From positions 137,096 through 201,095 of the forward strand of contig MU069609.1 of the NCBI GenBank assembly GCA_002284615.2: a stretch of DNA of 64,000 nucleotides. Reading direction: 5' to 3'. A program made the position numbers and the translations under genes. Shown here piece after piece: positions 32,845-43,200 of the stretch (position 1 is its first letter; each line of letters starts with the position of its first letter). The DNA is from Dunaliella salina (lineage: Eukaryota > Chlorophyta > Chlorophyceae > Chlamydomonadales > Dunaliellaceae). The notes under the pieces were generated by a model. It did not search any database. It was not told the DNA's origin and worked only from the letters and a program-made list of their open reading frames with translations.

Positions 32845-33560
32845 ATGAATGTGCGCGTTTCTCCTGGTTTTGGCTGTGTGGTTGCTCCTTTTATTAGATA
32901 TGCTGTTGTGTTGCGCTTGCAGGACAATGGCCGGGGCACTGAGCGGATAAATGTGCCGGTGCCATACATCGCCCGGCTTTTCAAGTTGTTCTATGACAAG
33001 GCTTGCATTCCTGCATGTTGGAAGAAGCCTGACCCTTATGTTAAAAAAACGGGCCCGTCCTCGAACCTAACAGCTACCGCATGCTGGCTGTTAGCTAACT
33101 ATAGTGGCATAATGTACCACTTGTATGTTAATGTGATTTGTTCTCTTGTCACGGATTGATGCATGGCCTCCAACAAGATTCCAGACACACAATTTGGTTT
33201 CTATCCTGGAAGGAACACCCTCCAGCCTTTCTACATTTTGAGGCACCTACAGCATGCTGAACGCACGATTAAGCCTAGGGGATCTAGGCGGCAACACGCT
33301 GTATTCATTGATTTCAAGCAAGCATACGACACCATACCTGGGAAGGCATTCTGGCAGCGCCTGCAGCGCACACACACGCCCACTCCTTTCTTGTCCATCA
33401 TTAAAAATATGTACAATGCTGATGTGTATATTTTGAAGGATGGAGAGAAGATTGCTTGAGTGAACCCTGACACAGGTGTTAAGCAGGGCTGCTTTTGGTC
33501 CCCTCTGCTTTTCTCTCTGTATAATAATAACATTGGTGAAATTGCGGGGGGGGTGCAAGG
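32845..33560 (+). pseudogene. LINE B2 reverse transcriptase
   Basis: VPVPYIARLFKLFYDKACIP, then KIPDTQFGFYPGRNTLQPFY, then HAVFIDFKQAYDTIPGKAFW with the first catalytic Asp, then DTGVKQGC and SPLLFSLY. One in-frame stop (about 33457) and a stop near 33157 separate the parts. The Asp-Asp block is found beyond an insertion as QVDDLNLMANDPNAL (about 34020), with Val for the usual Ala. The copy is inactive. Confidence 0.85.
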
Positions 33561-33574
33561 GTCCCGACTGATTT

Positions 33575-34010
33575 GACCGGCGTCTCATATCCTTTTCAAA
33601 GTGGCAGCACGTCCAATTTGTATGAGAAGCTGCGCCCATGTGGTCGAATATACCTGCTGGTGATGGCCTATTATGATGACCCCACCACGGACGGCACGTG
33701 TAACAATGCGACAGACCCATTCAAAGGCATCAGCATCAAGCAGTACTTCATGGTCTAAGCCAAGATGACGTTGAACCCCCCCTGTGACCTATCCGACGTG
33801 AGCAATGGCCATCGCGAGCGCACCCCCGCAGCGAAGCAAGGAGGCGTTGGCCCTCAACTAGAGGGGGGCATGGGGGCCTTATGGTCCCTTACAATGATGT
33901 GGCCGGCCTAACACATGAAGTCCACGCCGGCCGCCATAGGTGCGTTCAGTCTTGTGCATGCGTCACCGCTGGCAGATGTACGCCCAGTTTAACGGCTGAA
34001 TTCTATGTGA
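33575..34010. other. Insert inside LINE B2 reverse transcriptase
   Basis: LINE B1 has a short junction here (about 5115-5150), while B2 has about 430 extra bases of more GC-rich sequence. A 62-codon plus frame (SNLYEKLRPCGRIYLLVMAY, DPTTDGTCNNATDPFKGISI) reads like a protein fragment of unknown origin. No terminal repeats or target duplications are apparent. Confidence 0.4.
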
Positions 34011-35060
34011 CGCACATGTTACAAGTTGATGATCTGAATCTGATGGCCAATGATCCTAATGCTCTGTAGGCCACGCTGAACTGCTTGCCAAGCAGTGCAT
34101 GCGTATGCCCAGAAGGAACATCATCATCATCATTAATCATCATCACAGCCTAGTCTGAAGTGGTGCACTTCAATTCCTCTGGGCCGAATCTGCCTGTGTT
34201 TCATATTGGGGGTGCCACTGGCGCACAACTTGGAGGAGGAGGACTTTAAGTATCTTGGCATGACGTTCCACAATGTATGAGCATGGCCAAGTCCTCTGAA
34301 CATGCTGCTGGCCCCCTCATGGCGTCTGCTTTTCAGATTTGCCAATTTGCTTGAAAGAATTCCCTGGCAAATAGGCCGCCTGTGTCTCTGTGGCTTGGGA
34401 AGACGTATGTGGTTCCAGCTGGGCTGCACAAGTTTTAGGTGCATTTCAAGGCCTATGGCGCGGTGATTCCTTTATGCTAGCTGTACGGCAGGGCACTCCA
34501 ATTTCTATTCAAGAGTTTGCTGATGACCTCAGGCACAGGTTGCGGGCAGTTTGGAGGGATGTTGAGGGAGTGAACCCGTGGGACAGTTGCAGTAAGCTGG
34601 CAGCTTACCAACCAGTGCCTTTTGATCACTGTGCGTGCCCCTGCACAATTACCAACGCACTTGCTTTTGGATTTGCCTTGATTTGTCATGAGGAATGTTA
34701 GCCGTTTCGGACTTAGGCCACATACCCTGAAGGTGGAGGCAGCGGCTTGGGATACTCGGAACTCTCTTTTATGTGATCGCTGTCCTTGTGTGAGATTCAA
34801 GATGAAGCTCACGATGAAGCTCATGCCCTTTTGGTGTGCAGGGACATGGGTATTTGTGCTCTCAGGAGGAATAATGCTCACCTGTTCAACTGCTTCTCTG
34901 TTATTTTCAACAGAGCAACCTAGCTAGTGTCCACTAGTGTCCGTTCATGGTTTCCTCTTGCAACACCGCAACAAGCTTTTTTTGTGACTGGGCTGATGGA
35001 CGTCATGTTGGCCGGCGAAGACCAGTCACAGGCGGATCAGCTGAACACTCTGGCTGAAGG
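34011..35060 (+). pseudogene. LINE B2 C-terminal region and 3' end
   Basis: After DDLNLMANDP come RT-tail remnants. The family B C-terminus follows: LRPHTLKVEAAAWDTRNSLL, then CDRCPC (about 34765-34790). The closing block around GGCCGGCGAAGACCAGTCAC and CTGGCTGAAGG is shared with 57190-57245. Confidence 0.65.
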
Positions 35061-35189
35061 TTCCCATGTAAATCTGTAAACCTTTTTCGGCCAGCCTTAT
35101 GGGATAAAAGATTTTGTGGTTGATTTACGAAGAGGCACAGGAGTGTGTGACCAACTAAGGTTTAGGCAGAACACGGTGGCCATTTGAAC

Positions 35190-35720
35190 AAGTTAGCAAG
35201 ATACCACAATTGGGTAGCACTTCAAGGGAAGTTCCCTCAAGGCTCAATTCTGCTTTTGGCAAACCTCTCCATACTCCTTGGTATTTATATCTGGACTTGG
35301 GTAGGCATATGCAGAGAAACATTGCTTGCTTCTGATTGCATGCCCACAAACTTCGAGTTGAAACTCCTCATTGGCATGCACCTCAATGTGATTTATGCAT
35401 GATATTCATATGGACTTCAGAACAATGGCAGGATGATAAACATGATATCTTCCTCTGCTCTTGCAACTCCCTCTGTTGTCTTAGAAGAAAGTATGCACAT
35501 CTTTTTGCTGCCTTTCCTGCACGCAGAATAGTATTAGATTATACAGGCTCTTTCTACTTTTCTGCTTGTTCTCAGGATGTGTTTCGATTTTTCCAAAACC
35601 AAGATACTGAGACTTATTGTTTCATTGCCAAACTCGTAATTTTCTTTCAATACACCAAGCAGCCAACCTATCTGGCTGAAGGTTATGAAATAAACGAGCA
35701 AGCCTATGACATCAAGCTCA
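35190..35720 (+). pseudogene. LINE family B3 C-terminal fragment
   Basis: HKLRVETPHWHAPQCDLC, then DDKHDIFLCSCNSLCCLRRK, then YAHLFAAF and FFQNQDTETYCFIAKLVIFF. This is a diverged version of the cysteine-rich family B terminus, placed directly after LINE B2. It is open over about 150 codons. It may be a related subfamily. Confidence 0.55.
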
Positions 35721-36039
35721 TGCCAGTGATGAGGGATTTATGTTTGATTGAAACGCCAGGTGAGCCGCACGTGCAAGTGGGACAGCTGCACCATGGTTGA
35801 AACCCTTGATTGACCGATCTGGACCTGTGCCAGGCCCGATGCTCTGCCAAGGCCACCGCAGCAGAATATCTGTGCAGAAGCTGACGTTCCAGGGGCCTTT
35901 TCATGACTGGGACGAACGGCCTTGGACACCACAAACTGATGCTGCTGAAATTCGGAGTAGTACAAACTGGTATGAAGCGGTAAGAAGTCAAAAAAATAAT
36001 TTCTTGGTACAAGTAATAGTGAACCAATGGTGAGTCATT

Positions 36040-36370
36040 AAGCGGTTCGGCATCTCAAGTCTGATTCCAAGAAAGACCGATTGGAGGGGTTATAAATTCT
36101 GATTTAGAATACCTTTGAGGTCTGATTATGTAGTGTTGGTCTTGGAGTAGTCATAAAGCGGATCAGAGTCTCAAATCCTGCATGCAAGATGGGCCGATTT
36201 GGAAGGGGTAATCCCCAATTGTGTAGTCTCAGCAGGGTGCACTTATGACGGTAGTCAGGAATCATTCTATCTGTTTACAAGAGCGTCCACTGTTCCCTAG
36301 TTCCGCGAAAAAATGTTATGCATGCCCAAGAAATGTTCGCTATGTCCAATCGGTGGTGACCAATTGCTCC
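36040..36370. repeat. Dispersed repeat related to 56760-57080
   Basis: Shared blocks include TATGACGGTAGTCAGGAAT, CATGCCCAAGAAATGTTCGC-like and CCATTTGGAGGGGT-like stretches in the same order. Identity is perhaps two-thirds by eye. The family is unknown. Confidence 0.5.
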
Positions 36371-36708
36371 AATCTAGGTCTGTGGAATTCTTAATTAATG
36401 TAGAAGACAAACCAGACAACCTGTTCTGCTGTGTGGGCATGAAGGAAGGTGCTTTTGCAATGAAACCCTTTTCCTTGTCCATGGTTCTCTCTTGTCTTTT
36501 CTCGTGTACAACCTCCAAGCAATGCTAATCAGTATTGGCTCAATGCTAGTCTGTATTTCTTTATGCTTTGCTAGTTACAAGCTGTTTAATTTGGTATGAA
36601 GTAATATTTGGTGGTTGTGAAGCTCAAATTGATCTATTCGGGACTTGGGAAGTTTGAGAGGGCACGGATCAGTACAGGCCGAAGTGCCAAACAGTCCTGC
36701 TGAAGCTG

Positions 36709-36751
36709 AAGTCTCCGCTCAGCTGCCCTTGTAGGCGGATAAAGCGATGTA
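36709..36751. repeat. 43-bp dispersed repeat, copy 2
   Basis: Identical by eye to 11632-11674. Confidence 0.85.
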
Positions 36752-37285
36752 TCCGTACCTAACCTACTGAAGCTGCAATCTAGTCCAAATTGACAGAAGC
36801 GTGCTTTGATTGATCACTGCAAAAATTTGCACTCCATGCTGGCTGGGGCATACCAGATGTGAAGGGTGATGGAAGGTGCAGGGATTGTCCATTGCTGTGA
36901 ATTTGTGTTGTTCAAGCACCACTGTACTCTGCCGTCCTGTCCGTGCCAATAACTAGGATGACATGGGAAATTTGCTCAGTTGCCATTGCGCACATGACTG
37001 GGTTGCGCATGCCTCACCAACTAAATGCTGCCAATCAAAGGGATAAATTACACAATCAAATCGTACACAATGAATGCATGTAGGAGCAGAGAAAAAGAGA
37101 GAACCAGATAAGCCCGTTTAATTGCAGGTGTCAGCCAACTCAGGCACGCAGCTTCTTGCAGCGGCTGCACCAAGACAGAAGCTGAAAGCTGCAGAATGAT
37201 TGTACACCATTCCCAACAGGTCATAACAAGAGAACCACAAGTGCAAAAATGCTGGTTGCCTCCTACTGCTGCTTATAAGCCTACA

Positions 37286-40047
37286 TTAGATATCGTCTTC
37301 CTTCTTCCTCCAGAAACCGAACGTGGCCTTGATCGCATTCCAGTTGATTACAGGCTCATCATACTTGTCGAGGGTGGGCTGGAACTTGGGGTTCTTGCGC
37401 ATCTCTTCCAAATTCTTGTCTTTTCGGATCTGCAAGCAAATATCACATGTTTAATTGATTTGATACATGTCAGAGTGTCTTTTGGTGCACCGCAGATGCC
37501 TGCACAGTCAATCGCTGCCCCCAAAACAACTCAGTCTTTCAAGTGCCATGCAAGCTGTAATGCAGCCTGTGCACCAGAGACGCCCAGGCCGAATTTCAAC
37601 CGCAGTTGGATGGCTGGCTCAGGCAAGGGACTGCCTGCAGAAAAACCCCACAAAATTACACAAGCACCACTGCCTCCCTCGCCCCTCTGATTCTGCAGGG
37701 CTGCCTTAACATTTTGCCTGAGAAGGTTGCCGGAGTTTCAAAGGGAACACAAAAGCGTGAGAGTCAGGCATACGCACGATGCATAACCAGGTTGCTGATT
37801 TCTGGAAAAACAGAAAGGAGCACGCTTTCCCGTGCTCACCAGGCCAACTTATGAATTCGACCAAATGTGGTTCTGCTCCTTTAATGACCGGGGGAAGGCT
37901 TTGTGCTTCTGACGTTTGAGGATGCAAACCATGAGGAGAGCAGGCACGAGCCAGCGAGGGGCGGCAGCAAGGGTCTGGCAGAAGAGAGATTGGCTGGCAC
38001 CTTCAGCAAAACACGTTGGTGTGTGTCACAGCAGAGATGATCACAGAGCAGTGCTTTGCCCTTCAAACCTGTTCAGGTGTTTTGAAGCAGCGGGCAACAG
38101 TATCCAACTTCATCATTGATCTGCTTAAAAGTACCACATTCTAATTTGTACTGCTGCTCAACTGTTCGAAACCTGCATTCAATGCATCATGTACAATGGC
38201 AGCCAGAGCTCCTGTTAAGCTTCCCTGGGTTGACTGACCACCCTTAGAAACTGAGTTATTCTCAGGCCCATACAAAGGCGCCCATGCATCCTTACTATGA
38301 AAGTAATGCCCCCTGGACGTTTCAGGAATGTGCAAGAAGTGGTAAAGCAAGCTAACTCCTGGACATCCTGACCAGAAGGACTGCGAGAAGAGGAGCAAGG
38401 GCCTCCATTCTTAAAGCAAGAATATCATCTGGGAACTCCATCCCCTTTTAAAACTAAGGAAGTGCACATCTCAAACTGACCTGGTCGTAGTTGTCGAAGC
38501 CTGCGTTCATCGCCCTGTCGATGCACTTGACAGCCTCATCAGTCTACACATGCGCAAAGATGGGAGCAACGGCTGAGAAAGACAAGAAGCAGCAGTGAAT
38601 TGAAAGTAGCAGTGAAGCAAAAGGAAAAGAAGCATGCAAGCTCTGCATCACTCCCACACTGTTTTATCGACAGCGGCTCAGGGGATTCCCCTGGAAACCA
38701 TGGATGGCAGGCGTGAACGAGCCGGTTCCTGTGGTGAGAATCCGACAAAGAAAGCAATGCGCCCTTAGCATAGCAGTCACGCCCATGGCTGCAACCTCTT
38801 TGTGCGCCGCCTCCATTATTCATAAAGTTGACCGAAGACTGGCATCACAATGTTGTGGATTGAATTGAAGCATTTGCACCCAAATTGTCTGGTCAGACTT
38901 GGGGATTCAAAAAAAAAGTTGCTGCATCTGCGCTGTGAACAAGCAGCGTCAATAGAGCATATGAACACGGCAGAGTGCGCAACAATTAGCAATGGCACAC
39001 TGACATGGGACTTTCCATGCACCTGTCTTCACTTTGAGCAGCTAAATGCCTGCTTATCCAAGTTAATCAACAGGGATGGGACATTAACACCATTCTTCCT
39101 GCATGTTCATGTCCCGTCCCAAGGTCCTGTAGCAGCAGGTCTGCTTTTGTGCATGGCCTGACCCGATCCAGGGGCAGCATGCCATGATGTGCTGGGTGAC
39201 CTCTTAGACAGATGACATCTTGAACGCCATGCTTTGCAGAATGCGTGGCATGCACAAGGGGAACATTGATGTATTTCTCACCTATCCCGACACTGATGGC
39301 AGCACATCAGGTGACCTTGTAGACAGGTTACATCATGCACGCAAGTCATGGTTCGCGCAGTGCATAGCATGCATGTATGGAACACTGACATGGGACTCAC
39401 TGCTCAGCATTTCCACAAGAACTTTTTTTTCCATGAGCAGGCTAGCAGTCAGTCCTTGGCCGGAGGCCTTCTCCTTGCTGTGAACTTCATCTTTCAACCT
39501 CACTGCTTACCTGTCCCAACATTGAGTAGCAGCAGGCCATGTTGTACTGTGTGACCTTGTAGATAGGGGTGATCCGGCTGAAGTTATCACCAACGTAATT
39601 GCGTGGCTCCATGGCGATAATGTTCTCATAGTCAATCAGGGCGGACTGTCCAGGCAAAGGGGGCATGCACGAGTAGATGATGTGAAACAGGTGGTGGGAG
39701 AAAGGAGAAAGAACAAAACATTTGAGCAAAAGAAGGGAGCATGCGCGAGTAGATTCCAACTAACAGATGGCGGAAAAAAGGTGTTGTGAGGTATAATGGA
39801 TAGAACAAAGTGACAAAAAACAGATGGGAGCTTGTGCAAGTACCGCACCTGCATGTGACCAATACACGCGCACCCTCCTAAAAAATAATCAGTTTTAAAC
39901 ATATGCATCACTTACGCACCCACAGTAGAAGTTACTATTTTCAAATACGCGCACATGCGTAGTGCCAAAGGGCCTTAGCCCACAAAGGCCTAGCCCCCCC
40001 CCCACACACACATGTATCCACTCACCCACTCACCCACACGCATCTTT

Positions 40048-40133
<86 letters not shown>

Positions 40134-40134
40134 N

Positions 40135-40200
<66 letters not shown>

Positions 40201-43200
40201 TGCACGCGCGCGCGCTTTTGTTGTTACGAACGTAATCATGCAAAAAAATAATTACTTTAAACTTGTTCACACACATTTGCACTGCCTGAAATAATTATCT
40301 TTTTGCGAGCTGTAATTCTTATGCACAGCCCCAAGAGATATTTTTGCGTAATGATATAATATTAGAACAGTAGATGATGAAGGACAGGTGGTGGAGGTGT
40401 TGGCAGACAAAAAGTACATGGCCAGTTCCATGTGTATATCATGTACTTCATATTTTTCCTGCCAAAAAGCTGAGTTGGCCGACCACAAAAATATAGAATG
40501 AAAACAAAAGAAAAGAAGGGAGCATGTGCGTGTAGGTTGTATGACAGGCAATGGAGCGAGATGTAGAGACAGAATGTGAACAGAATACGCAGGTGTAAGA
40601 GGGGCAAATTAGGAATTGACGTCAAATCTCCTTTAAAACGCTTGCAGGTCCCGTTACGCACATGCATATGACATAGCTTCAAATCGATACACAAAACAGT
40701 TTTTTCCAAGTTATGCATATTATGCGTACTGCTTGATGAGACACCCAAGTACTTGAGCTGAAAGGCTTAAAGAAAGAAAAGCTTTCCATTGGATCAACAT
40801 GTCGCCAGGATCTTTCACAGTTTCAAGACTTTTGGTCAGGCTGGGCATGCATGTTTGAGACAATGAAACAACAGCTCCTCCCACTTCTGAGCAAGCAGGG
40901 CTTCACCCTAAGGACAGCCAAGCAACCCTGCATACTCAGTTTGAGCCAGGGGGGGCCCAAGGTGGGGGGCCAGGAATCAGTCAGAATCCCTGCCAGAATG
41001 GGGTCCTCAGGAAGCCCACCCCCATCTTACCTGACCCACAGCGATGGTTCAGCATTTCGTCAGGAGCATTCCTGGGGGCTCCGGGGGGCTGGGGTTGTGG
41101 TCCAGCCAATCGCCTAACTTTCATAGGGAAAAGCTGGATTTTATGCGATTGGCACAGGGTGCACCGTTTGGGGAGCTGATTTGAGCGACCAGCTTCATAA
41201 TTTATATCCTTCACAATCTATCAAGTTTTTCGACCCAAAGTGCAACAGGAAAGCAGAAAATCTAAAGTTGAAGCGACAGCTGGGCTGTTCTGCCCGTCTG
41301 GGCTTTCCCCGTTTTAACAACTTGGTGGCAAATGAAGTTTGTATTACACTTTCGACATTGCTGGGATCAGACCAAGGAGGCATGCAGGAACGCTTTATTC
41401 CATTGCCTTGACAGCTCCCAGCCTTGACCGAGCCCCAGGAAGGCGCACACCCACACCTAAGCCCCAAAACTTGGCAGAGCATGCTTGAGTAACATACTTA
41501 ACAACACCTCATACTCAGCTTGTGGCCAGATGCTGCGCATGCCTGCTTTCCAGTCTTGCACCACTTTTGCCTTGCAGACGCGCTCACGCTTTAAGTGCTT
41601 TGGGGCCAATTTTTACCCCCCTTTTTTTTTCAATCCAATGGGTCAGGTTTGACACAAAAGTACCTGAGAGCCAAAAAATGCGGCCAGTTCGGGTCAAAAC
41701 ATGCACCATAGCACCCAATTCGCAGGGAATTGCCAACTTAGGCAATTTTGCCTAAAATGCCTCAAAATATGCCCCTGGCTCACCTGCAACACCTCATCCC
41801 CACTTTTTTTGATGCAGAAGTGCCAAAAGAGTCACCCCAGACTATACTGCATACAAAAAAGGCGGGAATCCGCCTGCTTTATTATCTCCCTCTATTTTTG
41901 CCTAGCATGCCCAGCCTGACTTTTGGCCATGCAAATAAGGCAACAGATATTCTTGTGTGAGCCCTGCAAGACGAGCAGCGCTGCTGCATACCCCCAGGAG
42001 CGAAAGAGGGAGGAGCAGCGTTGAGAACAGAATGCTCAAAAGCTTGTCGGAGTGCCTTGCAGCAACGCAGGTGCTTTCCCTTTTTTTGCACAGCCACAGT
42101 CAAGTGAGGGTAGAACAGTACAGAGGAGGAGGAAAAGCACAGGCAGCAAGCCTGTGCACTGCAGCAGCTGTAATGCGTCAGCTACATGACAGCTGGTGCG
42201 CACTGGCTCAGCTGCATGGTACTGCTCAGCTGAATGCAAGTTCCCAGCTGCACGCCACCTCTGCTGCTTCATCCTGCTTAACTCCATCATACCATTCTGC
42301 AGCATGACAGATTCTATGCACTGCATCAGCCACATGACAGCTAGTGCACAACTGCTGGTGCAGGCCCACCTGATCCTTCAACTTATGCACTTCCACCTGA
42401 TCCTACAACTGATGCACGTCCACCTGATCCTACAACTGATGCATGTCCACCTGATCCTACAACTGATGCACTTCCACCCTATCAAGGATATTTTGTCAGG
42501 CATTTTGTGAGCTGATTTTTTTAGCTGGTATTTTGTGAGCTGTGTGGCACAACAAGCTATGGGATTGCAGCCAGACACAACTATGACAAAAGGACCAACA
42601 AACCAAGTGCTTGTACAGACTTCACAGAGTGGTGCACACTAAAATGCTTGACTGCAATTCCATGCGTCTGGCAAGGAGCATGGTATTGTTTGGTGGAGGA
42701 ACAGCTGGAAAACGGGCATGCGACCTGTCTGCATTGCCTTTTGGAATGAGCATTAAATGAGTCCAGTGGCTTGAGCCAGAGCCTTCTCTAAGCATACTTT
42801 AAACCTCACGGTCGCCTCTTTATGCCGCATCCTTGCCGTCATGCTTCTTGACTAATAGCATCTTTGAGTTAAATCAACGACCATACCTGAGGATCTCCTT
42901 GCTTGACCTTGGCAAGTGCATCATCAAATAACTCGCGTCTCTTCCGCTCATTCTCCTTCCTCTGCACACAGACGCCAGGGAGGAGCAACAAATCAGAGCT
43001 ATCCTGGCAACAGCCACACTGCAGTGCTGTGGTCATCGGGTATTACTGGGCAGCTTCTCGACCCTTACGCAGTACCAAAAGTTTTTTAGCAGTGCGCGAT
43101 GCATCAATAGGTTTACAATCATTCTGCAGGGGGGCATCCTTGGTGCGCAGTGTGCATCCAGGTGCGTAACCACAAAGCAGCAAGCTGAAGCAGTGCAGCA

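Larger units (their letters stand above)
31660..35060 (+). mobile_element. LINE family B2
   Basis: A family B LINE running from inside its endonuclease to its 3' end. It abuts the broken RNase H of LINE A1 with no spacer, so it either inserted there or replaced the A1 end. It holds endonuclease, linker, reverse transcriptase, an unrelated insert (about 33575-34010) and a cysteine-rich C-terminus. The terminal block (about 34990-35070) is shared with other family B ends. Confidence 0.8.
35721..37285. other. Repeat-containing intergenic region
   Basis: No gene is recognised. It holds a sequence (36040-36370) related to 56760-57080, and the second copy of the 43-bp repeat (36709-36751). MET1 ends at 37286 on the minus strand, so part of this is its 3' flank. 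Confidence 0.45.

Noticed and set aside
33573..33758. 62-codon ORF as an independent gene
   Set aside because: It lies wholly within an insert in a dead LINE and has no start context or splice evidence.
39962..40294. Cys-Val and Thr-His repeat proteins across (GT)n, also at 16755-17021, 18856-19050, 20779-21261 and 58786-59580
   Set aside because: Dinucleotide repeats create artificial frames in every case; flanks show no coding features.
42367..42578. Minus-strand ORF with repeated CISCRIRWT and the regular 27-bp array as a CRISPR
   Set aside because: The array is a head-to-tail minisatellite without unique spacers, inside a MET1 intron of a nuclear gene.
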